64,000 nt of DNA from Usitatibacter sp035624355 (GTDB lineage: Bacteria; Pseudomonadota; Gammaproteobacteria; Burkholderiales; Usitatibacteraceae), in NCBI GenBank assembly GCA_035624355.1, contig DASPRQ010000012.1, positions 46,782-110,781 on the forward strand, written 5' to 3'. Positions 41,859 through 50,266 of the stretch are shown here, in pieces. How positions within the stretch are numbered: position 1 is the stretch's first letter; each line of letters starts with the position of its first letter. Under the pieces are notes generated by a model. The model was not told where the DNA came from. It worked only from the letters and a program-made list of their open reading frames with translations, and ran no database searches. Position numbers and translations under genes: made by a program.

Positions 41859-42715
41859 GGCAGCGCCCCTGTCGCCGGCGCGCGCCGGCGCGCGCCCCGG
41901 GCGGCGAGCGCGGCGAGCGCGAGCACCGCGACCGTGAGCCCGATGGACAGCGCCGCGCCGAGCGGCCAGTCGCGGTTGTCGAGGAACGCCTCCTTGATGA
42001 GGTTGCCCACGAGGATGTCGCCCGTCCCGCCGAGGAGCTCGGGGATCGCGAACATCCCGAGGATGGGGATGAAGACGAGCGCGGAGCCCGCGTAGATCCC
42101 GGGCAGCGAGAGCGGGAAGGTCACGCGCCGGAAGCGGGTCCACGGCCCCGCGCCGAGGTTGCGCGCGGCCTCGAGCAGCGCCGGGTCGTGCATCTCGAGG
42201 TTGGCGTAGAGCGGCAGCACCATGAAGGGAAGGTGCACGTAGACCAGGCCCGCGACGACGGCGAACGGCGTGTAGAGCAGCCCCGCCGGGCCGAGCAGGA
42301 TGATCCACGCGTACACGCGCACGAGGAGGTTGCTCGCGAAGGGCAGCACCACGAGCAGGATCATGAGGTCGCGCCGGCGGCGGGGGCTGCGCGCGATCAC
42401 CCACGCGAGCGGATAGGCGAGGACCACGCACAGCATCGTGCACAAGCCGGCCACGAGGAGCGAGCGCGCGAAGATCTCCGCGTAGATCCAGTCGCTCGCG
42501 AGGAACCGATAGGCGTCGAGCGTGAGCCTCAGGTGCCCGGCCTCGAGCCAGGGCTCGAGGCCCCCGAACTCCCCGGGCTCGCGGAAGCTCGCGAGGACGA
42601 CGATGAGCGCCGGCACTGCGAAGAACAGCAGCAGGAACGCGGCCGGCGGCCCCGCGACGAGCCAGCGCGTCCACCGGCTCTCGCCGGCGAAGCGTTCCTC
42701 GCGGCGCTCAGCCAC
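41855..42715 (-). CDS. potH: Polyamine ABC transporter permease PotH/PotB family
   Basis: Inner-membrane permease of 286 residues with six helices and the EAA loop LLEAARNLGAGPWTRFRRVTFPLSLPGI. The periplasmic loop after helix 1 (SFREPGEFGGLEPWLEAG) is longer than in PotI, as usual for PotH. The start is a GTG at about 42715, overlapping the potG stop by 8 nt. Together with PotI and the PotG ATPase it imports polyamines bound by PotF. Confidence 0.92.
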   Translation of the reverse strand: MAERREERFAGESRWTRWLVAGPPAAFLLLFFAVPALIVVLASFREPGEFGGLEPWLEAGHLRLTLDAYRFLASDWIYAEIFARSLLVAGLCTMLCVVLAYPLAWVIARSPRRRRDLMILLVVLPFASNLLVRVYAWIILLGPAGLLYTPFAVVAGLVYVHLPFMVLPLYANLEMHDPALLEAARNLGAGPWTRFRRVTFPLSLPGIYAGSALVFIPILGMFAIPELLGGTGDILVGNLIKEAFLDNRDWPLGAALSIGLTVAVLALAALAARGARRRAPATGALP

Positions 42716-43802
42716 GCAGGTACACTCCCGCGTCGTGGCGCCACGCCACCACGACCGCGTCTCCCGGGTGCAGCAGCGCGGCGCGTCCGGGCGTGGCGTT
42801 GGGCAGCATCGCCTCGAGCGCGAGGCCGCCCTCGGTCTCGACCGTGTAGAGCGTCACGTCGCCCAGGTAGATCGCCTCGCGCACGCGGCCGGGGAAGCGG
42901 TTGTGCAGCTCGACCGATTCCGGGTGCGGCGTGACGCGCACGAGCTCCGGCCGGAGGGCGAAGGCGCCGCGCTCGCCCGGCTCCAGGCCCGCGACCGGCG
43001 CGGCGATGAACTCGCCCATCCCCGCAGCGCGCAGCGCGAGCTGCGCGGGGCCCGCGCGCTGCACCTCCACCTCGATCAGGTTCGTCTTTCCGACGAAGCC
43101 CGCGACGAAGCGGTTCGCGGGCGCCGCGTAGAGACGCTCGGGGCGGTCGACCTGCTCCACGCGCCCCGCGTTCATGACGGCGATGCGGTGCGAGAGCGCG
43201 AGCGCCTCGTCCTGCGAATGGGTGACGAAGACGAACGTCACGCCCACCTCGCGCTGCAGGCGGATCAGCTCCACCTGCATCTGCTCGCGCAGCTTCGCGT
43301 CGAGCGCGGCGAGCGGCTCGTCGAGCAGCAGCACCCGGGGCCGTCCGACGAGCGCGCGCGCGAGCGCCACGCGCTGCTTCTGCCCGCCGGAGAGCTGGTC
43401 CGGATAGTGGCCGGGTCGGTCGGCGAGGTGCACCAGCTCGAGCGCCTGGGCGACGCGGCTCCGGATCTCCGCGCGCGGGCGGCGCTCCATCTCGAGGGGG
43501 AAGGCGACGTTGCCCTCCACCGTCATGTGCGGGAAGAGCGCGTAGCTCTGGAACACCATGCGGATGGGGCGCTTCTCCGGCGGCACGTCCTCGAGCGGCG
43601 CCCCGTCGAGCAGCAGCGTGCCGGAGTCCGGCCGGTCGAACCCCGCGACCATGCGCAGCAGCGTGGTCTTCCCGCAGCCCGACGGCCCGAGGAGCGTGAA
43701 GAACTCGCCCGCCTCGATCGAGAGGCTCACCCGATCGACCGCGGCGCTCCCGTCGAAGCGCCGGCTGACGTCGCGAATCTCCAGGAGAGGCATCGGTCCC
43801 AC
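42708..43802 (-). CDS. potG: Polyamine ABC transporter ATP-binding protein PotG/PotA family
   Basis: Cytosolic ATPase of 364 residues. Walker A GPSGCGKTTLLRMVAGF, signature LSGGQKQRVALARAL, Walker B VLLLDEPLAALD and switch His in FVTHSQDEAL are intact. The C-terminal TOBE domain (FALRPELVRVTPH) fits PotA/PotG. The listed GTG at 43802 may be too early; an ATG at 43793 (MPLLEIRDVSRRF) with GGTGGGA before it is an equally good start. First gene of the operon; the upstream 88 nt contain an 11-bp stem-loop after the neighbouring peptidase gene. Confidence 0.93.
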   Translation of the reverse strand: MGPMPLLEIRDVSRRFDGSAAVDRVSLSIEAGEFFTLLGPSGCGKTTLLRMVAGFDRPDSGTLLLDGAPLEDVPPEKRPIRMVFQSYALFPHMTVEGNVAFPLEMERRPRAEIRSRVAQALELVHLADRPGHYPDQLSGGQKQRVALARALVGRPRVLLLDEPLAALDAKLREQMQVELIRLQREVGVTFVFVTHSQDEALALSHRIAVMNAGRVEQVDRPERLYAAPANRFVAGFVGKTNLIEVEVQRAGPAQLALRAAGMGEFIAAPVAGLEPGERGAFALRPELVRVTPHPESVELHNRFPGRVREAIYLGDVTLYTVETEGGLALEAMLPNATPGRAALLHPGDAVVVAWRHDAGVYLRG

Positions 43803-43822
43803 CGTATCTTGCGATGATCCGC

Positions 43823-43865
43823 CGCGCCGCCCCGCGCGGGCTGATCCCGGTCAAGGGGCGGCGCG
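43823..43865. terminator. Strong 11-bp stem-loop between prolyl oligopeptidase and potG
   Basis: CGCGCCGCCCC (43823-43833) and GGGGCGGCGCG (43855-43865) are perfect complements around a 21-base loop that has its own small hairpin. It follows the peptidase stop on the minus strand. No U-tract, so termination or mRNA protection are both possible. Confidence 0.45.
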
Positions 43866-43890
43866 ACGGGGCCCCGGCGTCACGCCGACG

Positions 43891-46038
43891 TCATCGGGGC
43901 GGGCCGGTGCCGGCCATGCCGAGCTCCGTCATGAGGAACGCGTCGGCGTCGGCGATCTCCTGGATGCGCTTGCCGAGGCCCGTGCCGATGCCGTGGCCCG
44001 TGTCGCGGCTCACGACGAGCAGCACGGGCTGCCCCGACGAGGTGGCGGCCTGCAGGCGCGCGGCCATCTTGCGCGAGTTGTACGGATCGACGCGCCCGTC
44101 GTGCTCGCCCGTGGTGAGCAGCACGGCGGGATAGGCCGTCCCGTCCTTCACGCGGTGGTACGGCGAGTACGCGTAGAGGGCACGGAACTGCGCCGGATCC
44201 TTCACGCTCCCGAACTCGGTCACGTTGAAGGCGCCGTTGGGCGTGTCCTCCACGCGCAGCATGTCGTAGATGCCCACCTCGCTCACGACGGCGCGGAAGA
44301 GGTCCGGGCGCTGCGTGAGGATCGCGCCCATGAGCAGGCCCCCGTTGCTGCCGCCCTCCGCGCCCAGGCGCGCGGGCGTCGTGTAGCCGCGCGCGATCAT
44401 GTGCTCGGCGCACGCGATCATGTCGTCGAAGACGTTCTGCTTGCGGGTGAGGTTGCCCGCGAGGTGCCAGGCCTCGCCGAACTCGCCGCCGCCGCGCAGG
44501 TTCGCCACCGCGAAGACGCCGCCGTGGTCCAGCCACACCCGGTTCGAGAGCGAGAAGTAGGGCACCATGCTCACGCCGTAGCCGCCGTAGCCGTAGACGA
44601 GCACCGGGTTCTTCCCGTCGCGCTTCGTGCCCTTCTTCATGAGGATGTTGACCGGCACCTTCGTCCCGTCCTTCGAGACCGCCATCTCGCGCACGACCTC
44701 GGCGTCGGCGAAGCTCACCTTCGACGGGCCCGCGAGCTCCGTGCGCTCGAGCTTCCCGGTGCCCGGCGAGTAGCGGTAGTACGCCGGGGCCGTGACGTAG
44801 CTCTGGCTGCCGACGAGGATCTCGTCGCCCACGAGCCGCGCGCCGATCCACACCGTGGAGATCGGCTCGGTCGGGACCGGCGCGAGCGCCTTGCCCGCGA
44901 GGTCGAAGACGTGCAGCTCCGTCGGCCCGCCCACCATGTAGGTGACGTAGAGACGGCTTTTCGCGGGCGCGAGATTCTGGATCGTCGCCTCGCCCTCGGG
45001 CACGACGAGCTTCGCGCGCGCGAGCTCCGGGTGCGCCATCGGCAGCGCGAGGACCTTCCCGCGCGGCGCGTCCTTCAGCGACAGCGCGTAGATGCGCCCG
45101 TCGAAGCCCAGGCGCATCCGGCGGATCCCATCGGAGTCCCGGGCGATCCTCGTCCACTTGCCCGCCGGATCGCGCAGGTAGAAGGAATACTCGCCGCCGT
45201 CGCCGTTCGCCACCGCCGCGAGCAGGTAGCGCCCGTCGCGCGTGGCGTCGAGCGCCGTCTCCGCGATGCGCGGGAACTCGCGGCCGATCACGTACCGGTC
45301 CGCGCTCGCGGGCGTGCCGAGGCGGTGGAAGTACACCTGCTGGTAGAAGTTGCGATCGGCGGGAGGCCGCTCGTCGCCCTGCGGATAGCGCGTGTAGTAG
45401 AAGCCCGTGCCCTTCGGGTCCCACTCGACGCTTCCGCCGCCGGTCGGATACTCGACCCGCGGCACCTCGTCGGGAAGGCGCTTGCCGGTGCGCGCATCGT
45501 AGACGTACGCGGGCCCGGATTCGCTGCCGTCCTTCGACATCGCCACGGCCACGTAGCGGCCGTCGAGCGAGGGGACGTAGAAGTCGATCGCGGTGGTGCC
45601 GGCGGGGTCGATCGCGTTCGGATCGACGATCACGCGCTCGCCCTTCACGTCGCCCGCGGACTTCATCGCCACCAGGAACGGCTGGTTCTTCGGCGGCTCG
45701 CGCTTCATCGCGAAGAACGCGCCGCGCTGGCGGAAGTCGAAGTAGCGCACCGGCTCGTCGTCGAAGAGCTTGCGCAGGCGCTCGACGAGCTGCGCGTGCA
45801 CCGGAAGCGCGTCGAGGAAACGGCGCGCGAGGCGCGTCTCGGCCTCGTCCCACGCCTTCACCGCCGGGTCGTTCCCGTCCTCGAGCCAACGATAGTCGTC
45901 GGTGACCCGCACCCCGTGGTACGTGTCCACCACGGGCTTGCGCGGGGTCGGGGGATACTCGAGCGCCTGCGCGCGCGCGCCGAGCGCGCAGGCGCCCGCG
46001 GCGGCGAGCGCCGCGGCGAGGCGCGCGGCCGCGCTCAC
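43891..46038 (-). CDS. Secreted prolyl oligopeptidase (S9A family)
   Basis: Serine peptidase of 715 residues that cleaves small peptides after proline. A signal peptide (ARLAAALAAAGACALGARAQA) is followed by the start YPPTPRKPVVDTYHGVRVTDDYRWLED. A seven-bladed propeller occupies about 75-430, then the alpha/beta-hydrolase domain with catalytic Ser in GGSNGGLLMG, Asp in EHDGRVDPYNS and His in DTGHGIG. Catalytic residues are intact. The start is a GTG at 46038 that overlaps the DsrE-like gene's stop (GTGA), coupling the two exported proteins. Confidence 0.93.
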   Translation of the reverse strand: MSAAARLAAALAAAGACALGARAQALEYPPTPRKPVVDTYHGVRVTDDYRWLEDGNDPAVKAWDEAETRLARRFLDALPVHAQLVERLRKLFDDEPVRYFDFRQRGAFFAMKREPPKNQPFLVAMKSAGDVKGERVIVDPNAIDPAGTTAIDFYVPSLDGRYVAVAMSKDGSESGPAYVYDARTGKRLPDEVPRVEYPTGGGSVEWDPKGTGFYYTRYPQGDERPPADRNFYQQVYFHRLGTPASADRYVIGREFPRIAETALDATRDGRYLLAAVANGDGGEYSFYLRDPAGKWTRIARDSDGIRRMRLGFDGRIYALSLKDAPRGKVLALPMAHPELARAKLVVPEGEATIQNLAPAKSRLYVTYMVGGPTELHVFDLAGKALAPVPTEPISTVWIGARLVGDEILVGSQSYVTAPAYYRYSPGTGKLERTELAGPSKVSFADAEVVREMAVSKDGTKVPVNILMKKGTKRDGKNPVLVYGYGGYGVSMVPYFSLSNRVWLDHGGVFAVANLRGGGEFGEAWHLAGNLTRKQNVFDDMIACAEHMIARGYTTPARLGAEGGSNGGLLMGAILTQRPDLFRAVVSEVGIYDMLRVEDTPNGAFNVTEFGSVKDPAQFRALYAYSPYHRVKDGTAYPAVLLTTGEHDGRVDPYNSRKMAARLQAATSSGQPVLLVVSRDTGHGIGTGLGKRIQEIADADAFLMTELGMAGTGPPR

Positions 46039-46478
46039 GGCTTGATGTAGGCCCATCCCTCCTGCTGGCGCTTCATGATCTCGACCACGCCGGCGGGGAC
46101 ATAGGAAATGCCGGAGAGCATGTCGGCCTTCGTGAGCTTCTGCGCGTGCATCGTGTTCTCGCAGGCGACCACCTTCATGCCGGACAACGTCGCCTCGTCG
46201 ATGCGCTGCGCGACCGGCGAGCCGTTCTTGATCATCCCGATCCCCGGGCCGTAGGCGACGATCTCGACTTCGACGTTGCCCGCGCCGAGGTCCTGCACGA
46301 CGTTGCGCGCGTTGTTGAGCGCGAGGTTCCACTTCGCCGGCTCCGCGTCGCTCACCTGCAGCACGACGCGCTGCTTGGCCGCATGCGCCGGCCCGGAGCC
46401 GGTCTGCGCGTGCGCGACGGCGAGCCCCGAGGCGAGCAGCGCGGCGCCCGCCACCCTCCACATCCTTGCTCCTTCCAT
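46035..46478 (-). CDS. Exported DsrE/DsrF-like protein
   Basis: A 147-residue protein with a signal peptide (MWRVAGAALLASGLAVAHAQ) and a DsrE-like fold (VVLQVSDAEPAKWNLALNNARNV, VEIVAYGPGIGMI). One cysteine is in VVACENTMHAQKL, where DsrE proteins carry their reactive Cys; the end SYVPAGVVEIMKRQQEGWAYIKP is the typical C-terminus of the COG1416 group. Function in this group is uncertain; sulfur relay is known only for true DsrE. A strong ribosome site (AGGAGGAGAC) precedes the ATG at 46478. Its stop is shared with the peptidase start. Confidence 0.85.
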   Translation of the reverse strand: MEGARMWRVAGAALLASGLAVAHAQTGSGPAHAAKQRVVLQVSDAEPAKWNLALNNARNVVQDLGAGNVEVEIVAYGPGIGMIKNGSPVAQRIDEATLSGMKVVACENTMHAQKLTKADMLSGISYVPAGVVEIMKRQQEGWAYIKP

Positions 46479-46598
46479 GTCTCCTCCTGATGTCCGGGAC
46501 CGTCCCCGTTCCCGCAGTCTACCCGGAACGGCCGCCGTCGCGGACGCCGCCGCGCTGCCGTAAAGTAGGGGCTCGCCTTCACCGCGCCGAGGGCCCGC

Positions 46599-49274
46599 TT
46601 GGACGAACCGTCCGCCGTCGCGACGTTCCTTTTCACCGACATCGAGGGAAGCACCCGCCTGTGGGAGCGGGAGCCGGAGCGCATGCGCGAGGCGATGGCG
46701 CGCCACGACGCGCTCGCGCGCGAGGCGGTGGAAAGCCACGGCGGCGAGGTGGTGAAGAAGACGGGCGACGGGCTGCACGCCGTGTTCGAAGATCCGCTCG
46801 ACGCCCTCGCGGCGGCGGTGGAGCTGCAGCGCGCCCTCGCCCGGCTCGAGGATTCGGCCGGCGTCGCGCTGCGCGCACGCTGCGGCATGCACGCGGGAAT
46901 CGTCGAGCGGCGCGACGACGACTACTACGGAAGCCCGGTGAACCGCGCGGCGCGGATCATGGCGGCGGCCCACGGCGGCCAGGTGCTGCTCTCCGAGGAG
47001 GTAGCGGAGGCGGTCGCCGCGCGCCTCGCGCCGGAGATGGGCCTGCGCGACCTCGGGCGCGTGCGCCTGCGGGACCTCGCGCGCCCCGAGCGCGTCTTCC
47101 AGCTGCTGCATCCGGCGCTTCGCCCGGACTTCCCCGCGCTGCGCTCCCTCGAGAAGACGCCCAACAACCTGCCCCACGCCCTGACGACCTTCGTCGGCCG
47201 CGAGCGCGAGCTGGCGGAGCTGCGCGAGCTGCTCGCGCGCTCGCGCCTGCTCACGATCACGGGCATGGGCGGGATCGGCAAGACGCGGCTCGCGCTGCAG
47301 CTCGCCGCCCGGGAGCTGGACGCCTACGCGGACGGCGCGTGGCTCGCCGACCTCGCGCCGCTCGGCGACGGCCGCGACGTGGCCCAGGCGCTCGCCTCCG
47401 CGATGGGCGTGCAGGAGGAAGCGGGGCGCCCGGTGGCCGAGGCGCTCGAGAAGCACGTGCGCGACCGGGAGCTGCTGGTCGTCCTCGACAACTGCGAGCA
47501 CCTGCTCGAGCCGTGCGCCGCGCTCGCGCACCGGCTGCTCGGCGCCGGCCCGCGCGTGCGCATGCTCGCCACGAGCCGCGAGCCGCTGCGCGTCGCAGGC
47601 GAGCGCGCCTACCCGATCGCGGGGCTCGCCGCGCCGGCCGCCGGCGAGGCGATCGGGCGCGAGGCCGCGGCAGGCATCGGCGCCGTGCGCCTCTTCGCCG
47701 ACCGCGCGAGCGCCGCGCGCCCCGCGTTCCGCCTCACCGAGGAGAACGTCGTCGCGGTGGCCGCGATCTGCGCCGGCCTGGATGGCATTCCGCTCGCGCT
47801 CGAGCTCGCGGCAGCGCGCGTGCGCTCCCTTCCCGTCGAGGAGATCGCCGCGCGCATGAAGGACCGCTTCCGCCTGCTCACCGCGGGCGATCCGACGGCG
47901 CTCCCGCGCCAGCGCACGCTGCGGGCGATGATCGATTGGAGCTACGACCTCCTGCCCCCGCACGAGCAGGCCCTTCTCCGGCGGCTGTCGGTCTTCTCGG
48001 GCGGCTGGACGCTCGATGCCGCCGAGGCGGTCTGCGCGGACGTGGCGGTCCCCGGCGACGGCGTGCTCGATCCCCTCGCGCGCCTCGTGGAGAAGTCGCT
48101 CGTCATGGTCGAGGAGGAGGCCCGCCGTTACCGCCTCCTCGAGACGGTGCGCGAATACGCGCTGGAGCGCCTGGAGGCCGCGGGCGAGGCGGCCGCCGCG
48201 CGCGACCGCCACCTCGCGTGCTACCTCGAGCTCGCCCAGACCACCAAGCCGCGCCTCATGGGGCCCGACCAGGCCGAGTCCATGCTGCGCCTCGACCAGG
48301 AGCGCGAGAACGTGCTGGCCGCCCACGCCTGGGCGCAGCAGAACCCGGCCGCGGGCGAGCGGGACCTGCGCCTCGTGGGCGAGATGAAGTTCTACTGGAT
48401 CAACCGTGGACTGCTCGAGCTGGGCCGCCGCGTGATCGCCGAGGCGCTCGCGCATCCCGGGGCACAGGCGCGCGGAGAATGGCGCCTGCGCTGCCTCTTC
48501 CACCTCGGCCAGATCCGCTACTGGATGGGAAACTACGGCGAGGCGCGCTCGTGCCTCGAGGAGAGCCTGCGGATCGCGCGCGAGCTGGGCGACGACCGGG
48601 GTGTCTCGACCGTCCTGCAGCCGCTGGGAATGGCCGCGATCGGCCAGGGCGAGCTGGGGGTGGCGCGCGAATACCTCGAGGAGGCGCTCGCGCTCGCGCA
48701 GGCCCAGGGCGAGAAGCGCCAGCTCGCCGGCGCCCTCAACTGCCTCGCGCAGCTCGACCGCGTCGAGGGCCGCCCCGAGAAGACCGACGCGCCGTACCGC
48801 GAGGTCGTGCGCCTGCTGCGCGAGGTGGGCGACCAGGAGGCGGCGAGCGCGGGACTGCTCAACCTGGCGATGGTCTGCATCATCCGCGGCGACGAGCCCG
48901 CGGCCCGCGGCATGGTGCTGGAGGCGCTGCGCACCGCCGAGCGCACGAGGTCGCGGCCCCTCGCGCAGAGCACGCTCGAGGTCTGCTCGGGCCTCGCGGC
49001 GCTGCGTGGCGAGTGGGAGAAGGCCGCGCGATTCTACGGCGCCAGCGAGGGTCAGGCGGCGCAGACGGGCGTGCGGCGCGATCCCGCCGACGAAGCCTTC
49101 CTCGCCCCGCGCATCGACCGCGTCCGCGCCGCGCTCGACCCCGGAGCGTTCGCGCTCTCCGAGGCCGGCGGCCGGTCGGCTTCCCACGGCCAGGCGCTGC
49201 GCGAGGCGCGCGGCTGGCTCGATTCCATCGCCGCCGGCGCGGCGGCCGGCGCCGTCGGGCTCAATACTCGTTGA
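46599..49274 (+). CDS. Class III adenylate/guanylate cyclase fused to STAND ATPase and TPR array
   Basis: An 891-residue signalling protein. Residues 1-170 are a class III cyclase: metal Asp14 in FLFTDIEGSTRLW, Lys54 and Asp57 in KKTGDGLHAVF, and the NxxxR catalytic pair in GSPVNRAARIM, so it should be active. Residues about 190-460 are an NB-ARC-like STAND ATPase with Walker A GMGGIGKTRLAL and Walker B LLVVLDNCEHLL. The rest is a winged-helix region and tetratricopeptide repeats (about 590-830) for ligand or protein binding. It presumably makes a cyclic nucleotide when the repeats sense a partner. The TTG start at 46599 is preceded by GAGGG. It overlaps the next convergent gene by 14 nt. Confidence 0.88.
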   Translation: MDEPSAVATFLFTDIEGSTRLWEREPERMREAMARHDALAREAVESHGGEVVKKTGDGLHAVFEDPLDALAAAVELQRALARLEDSAGVALRARCGMHAGIVERRDDDYYGSPVNRAARIMAAAHGGQVLLSEEVAEAVAARLAPEMGLRDLGRVRLRDLARPERVFQLLHPALRPDFPALRSLEKTPNNLPHALTTFVGRERELAELRELLARSRLLTITGMGGIGKTRLALQLAARELDAYADGAWLADLAPLGDGRDVAQALASAMGVQEEAGRPVAEALEKHVRDRELLVVLDNCEHLLEPCAALAHRLLGAGPRVRMLATSREPLRVAGERAYPIAGLAAPAAGEAIGREAAAGIGAVRLFADRASAARPAFRLTEENVVAVAAICAGLDGIPLALELAAARVRSLPVEEIAARMKDRFRLLTAGDPTALPRQRTLRAMIDWSYDLLPPHEQALLRRLSVFSGGWTLDAAEAVCADVAVPGDGVLDPLARLVEKSLVMVEEEARRYRLLETVREYALERLEAAGEAAAARDRHLACYLELAQTTKPRLMGPDQAESMLRLDQERENVLAAHAWAQQNPAAGERDLRLVGEMKFYWINRGLLELGRRVIAEALAHPGAQARGEWRLRCLFHLGQIRYWMGNYGEARSCLEESLRIARELGDDRGVSTVLQPLGMAAIGQGELGVAREYLEEALALAQAQGEKRQLAGALNCLAQLDRVEGRPEKTDAPYREVVRLLREVGDQEAASAGLLNLAMVCIIRGDEPAARGMVLEALRTAERTRSRPLAQSTLEVCSGLAALRGEWEKAARFYGASEGQAAQTGVRRDPADEAFLAPRIDRVRAALDPGAFALSEAGGRSASHGQALREARGWLDSIAAGAAAGAVGLNTR

Positions 49275-49764
49275 TGATCGGAGGATCGACCGAGCAGGTC
49301 TTCTCGCCCTTCTTCACGACGACGGCGTAGAGCCACGATCCGATCGCCGAATTGGCGTCCACGACGTCGGCGTCGGTGTCCCGCACGTGCTTGTCCCGGA
49401 ACTGGCTGCTCGAACGTACCTTCAGGTGCTTGCGGTACGTGTCGAGCCCCTTGAACGACTTCTCGTTTTCCTTGAAGTCGATCGAGACGAGCTTGGCGCC
49501 GGGCGTCGTGAGCTTCCATTCGATCTTCGCGTCCCGCACCCCGTACAGGAGCAGCGCTTCCGGCTCTATCCTGACGCGGCACGGCTCTTTCGACTCGTCC
49601 ACGCTCACATCCAGGTGGCAGGGGCTCTCGGTGCATCGCGCCGCCGTGATGGGCTCCTGATGTCCCGGGGCGGACTGCTGCTTCGGGGGGTACGGGGATT
49701 GCGCGCCCACGCCGGCGGCCGTCGGGGCGATCACCGCGGCGAGCATCAAGGCTTTCTTGATCAT
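49261..49764 (-). CDS. Exported protein of unknown function
   Basis: A 167-residue protein with a signal peptide (KKALMLAAVIAPTAAGVGAQ) and no recognised family. Mature features are CTESPCHLDVSVDESKEPC, two or three cysteines likely in a disulfide, then a beta-rich body (AKIEWKLTTPGAKLVSIDFKENEK) and the tail KTCSVDPPIINEY. The ATG at 49764 has GGAG before it. Base composition looks less GC-rich than its neighbours, with more Lys and Asn codons, so it may be newly acquired. It converges on the cyclase gene with a 14-nt overlap and lies downstream of ygfX on the same strand. Confidence 0.7.
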   Translation of the reverse strand: MIKKALMLAAVIAPTAAGVGAQSPYPPKQQSAPGHQEPITAARCTESPCHLDVSVDESKEPCRVRIEPEALLLYGVRDAKIEWKLTTPGAKLVSIDFKENEKSFKGLDTYRKHLKVRSSSQFRDKHVRDTDADVVDANSAIGSWLYAVVVKKGEKTCSVDPPIINEY

Positions 49765-49855
49765 TGTTCGCTCCGGGGTCTTTGGGGTCGGCCCTGCGCC
49801 AGCCACGATACTCCTAACCTCGACCCGGGATCACGCGGATCATTCCGCAGCTTCG

Positions 49856-50257
49856 CTACGCCCAACGAAGCACGACGCGGATCCGGCGAAGGACCTCGGG
49901 GCCGGCCGCGCCGGGGCCGATGAGCAGGGTTCGGTCGAGGCGGCAGCCCTCCGGTCGCCAGCGCACGATCACGAGCCACGGGGCGACGAAGCAGCCGGGC
50001 CGCACCGCGCCCCGGCGGCACCGGCCGAGCCGATCCTCGACGCGGATCGAGCCGTCGCGCCCGAGCCCGAGGCGCCGCGGAGCCCGCAGCGCCGCGAGGG
50101 CCCGCGCGGCGTGGAGCACGACCCAGGCGACGGCCGCGATGCGCCAGGCCAGGGGGAGCGGCAGCGACCCCGCGAGCACGGCGGTCGCGAGCGCGGCGAG
50201 CGCGACGAGGGCCGCTGCCGGGCGGCTATACTGAAGCTCGCACTCCACGGCCTCCAT
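49856..50257 (-). CDS. ygfX: YgfX (CptA-like) membrane protein
   Basis: A small inner-membrane protein of 133 residues with two helices (LVALAALATAVLAG and LAWRIAAVAWVVLHAARAL), followed by a beta-rich soluble part ending RRIRVVLRW, the characteristic YgfX end. In E. coli YgfX partners SdhE in a membrane-linked module and has been described as a toxin acting on FtsZ and MreB; that function is not shown here. The divergent neighbour ygfZ is the same as in enterobacteria, which supports the call. The ATG at 50257 has GGGGGAAGT directly before it, and the ygfZ ATG is only 9 bp away. No sdhE is in the window. Confidence 0.82.
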   Translation of the reverse strand: MEAVECELQYSRPAAALVALAALATAVLAGSLPLPLAWRIAAVAWVVLHAARALAALRAPRRLGLGRDGSIRVEDRLGRCRRGAVRPGCFVAPWLVIVRWRPEGCRLDRTLLIGPGAAGPEVLRRIRVVLRWA

Positions 50258-50260
50258 ACT
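50255..50260 (+). promoter_or_regulatory. Putative -10 box of a leaderless promoter (ygfZ) overlapping the ygfX start codon
   Basis: CATACT is followed by six bases (TCCCCC) and the ygfZ ATG at 50267. Its first three bases are the complement of the ygfX ATG. An alternative TATACT is at 50226-50231, which would leave a leader of about 30 nt. Confidence 0.4.
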
Positions 50261-50266
50261 TCCCCC

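Noticed and set aside
46035..49187. A 1050-residue minus-strand frame ending in the DsrE-like protein
   Set aside because: Only its last 147 residues, after a strong ribosome site at 46478, have homology. The rest is the shadow of the cyclase gene.
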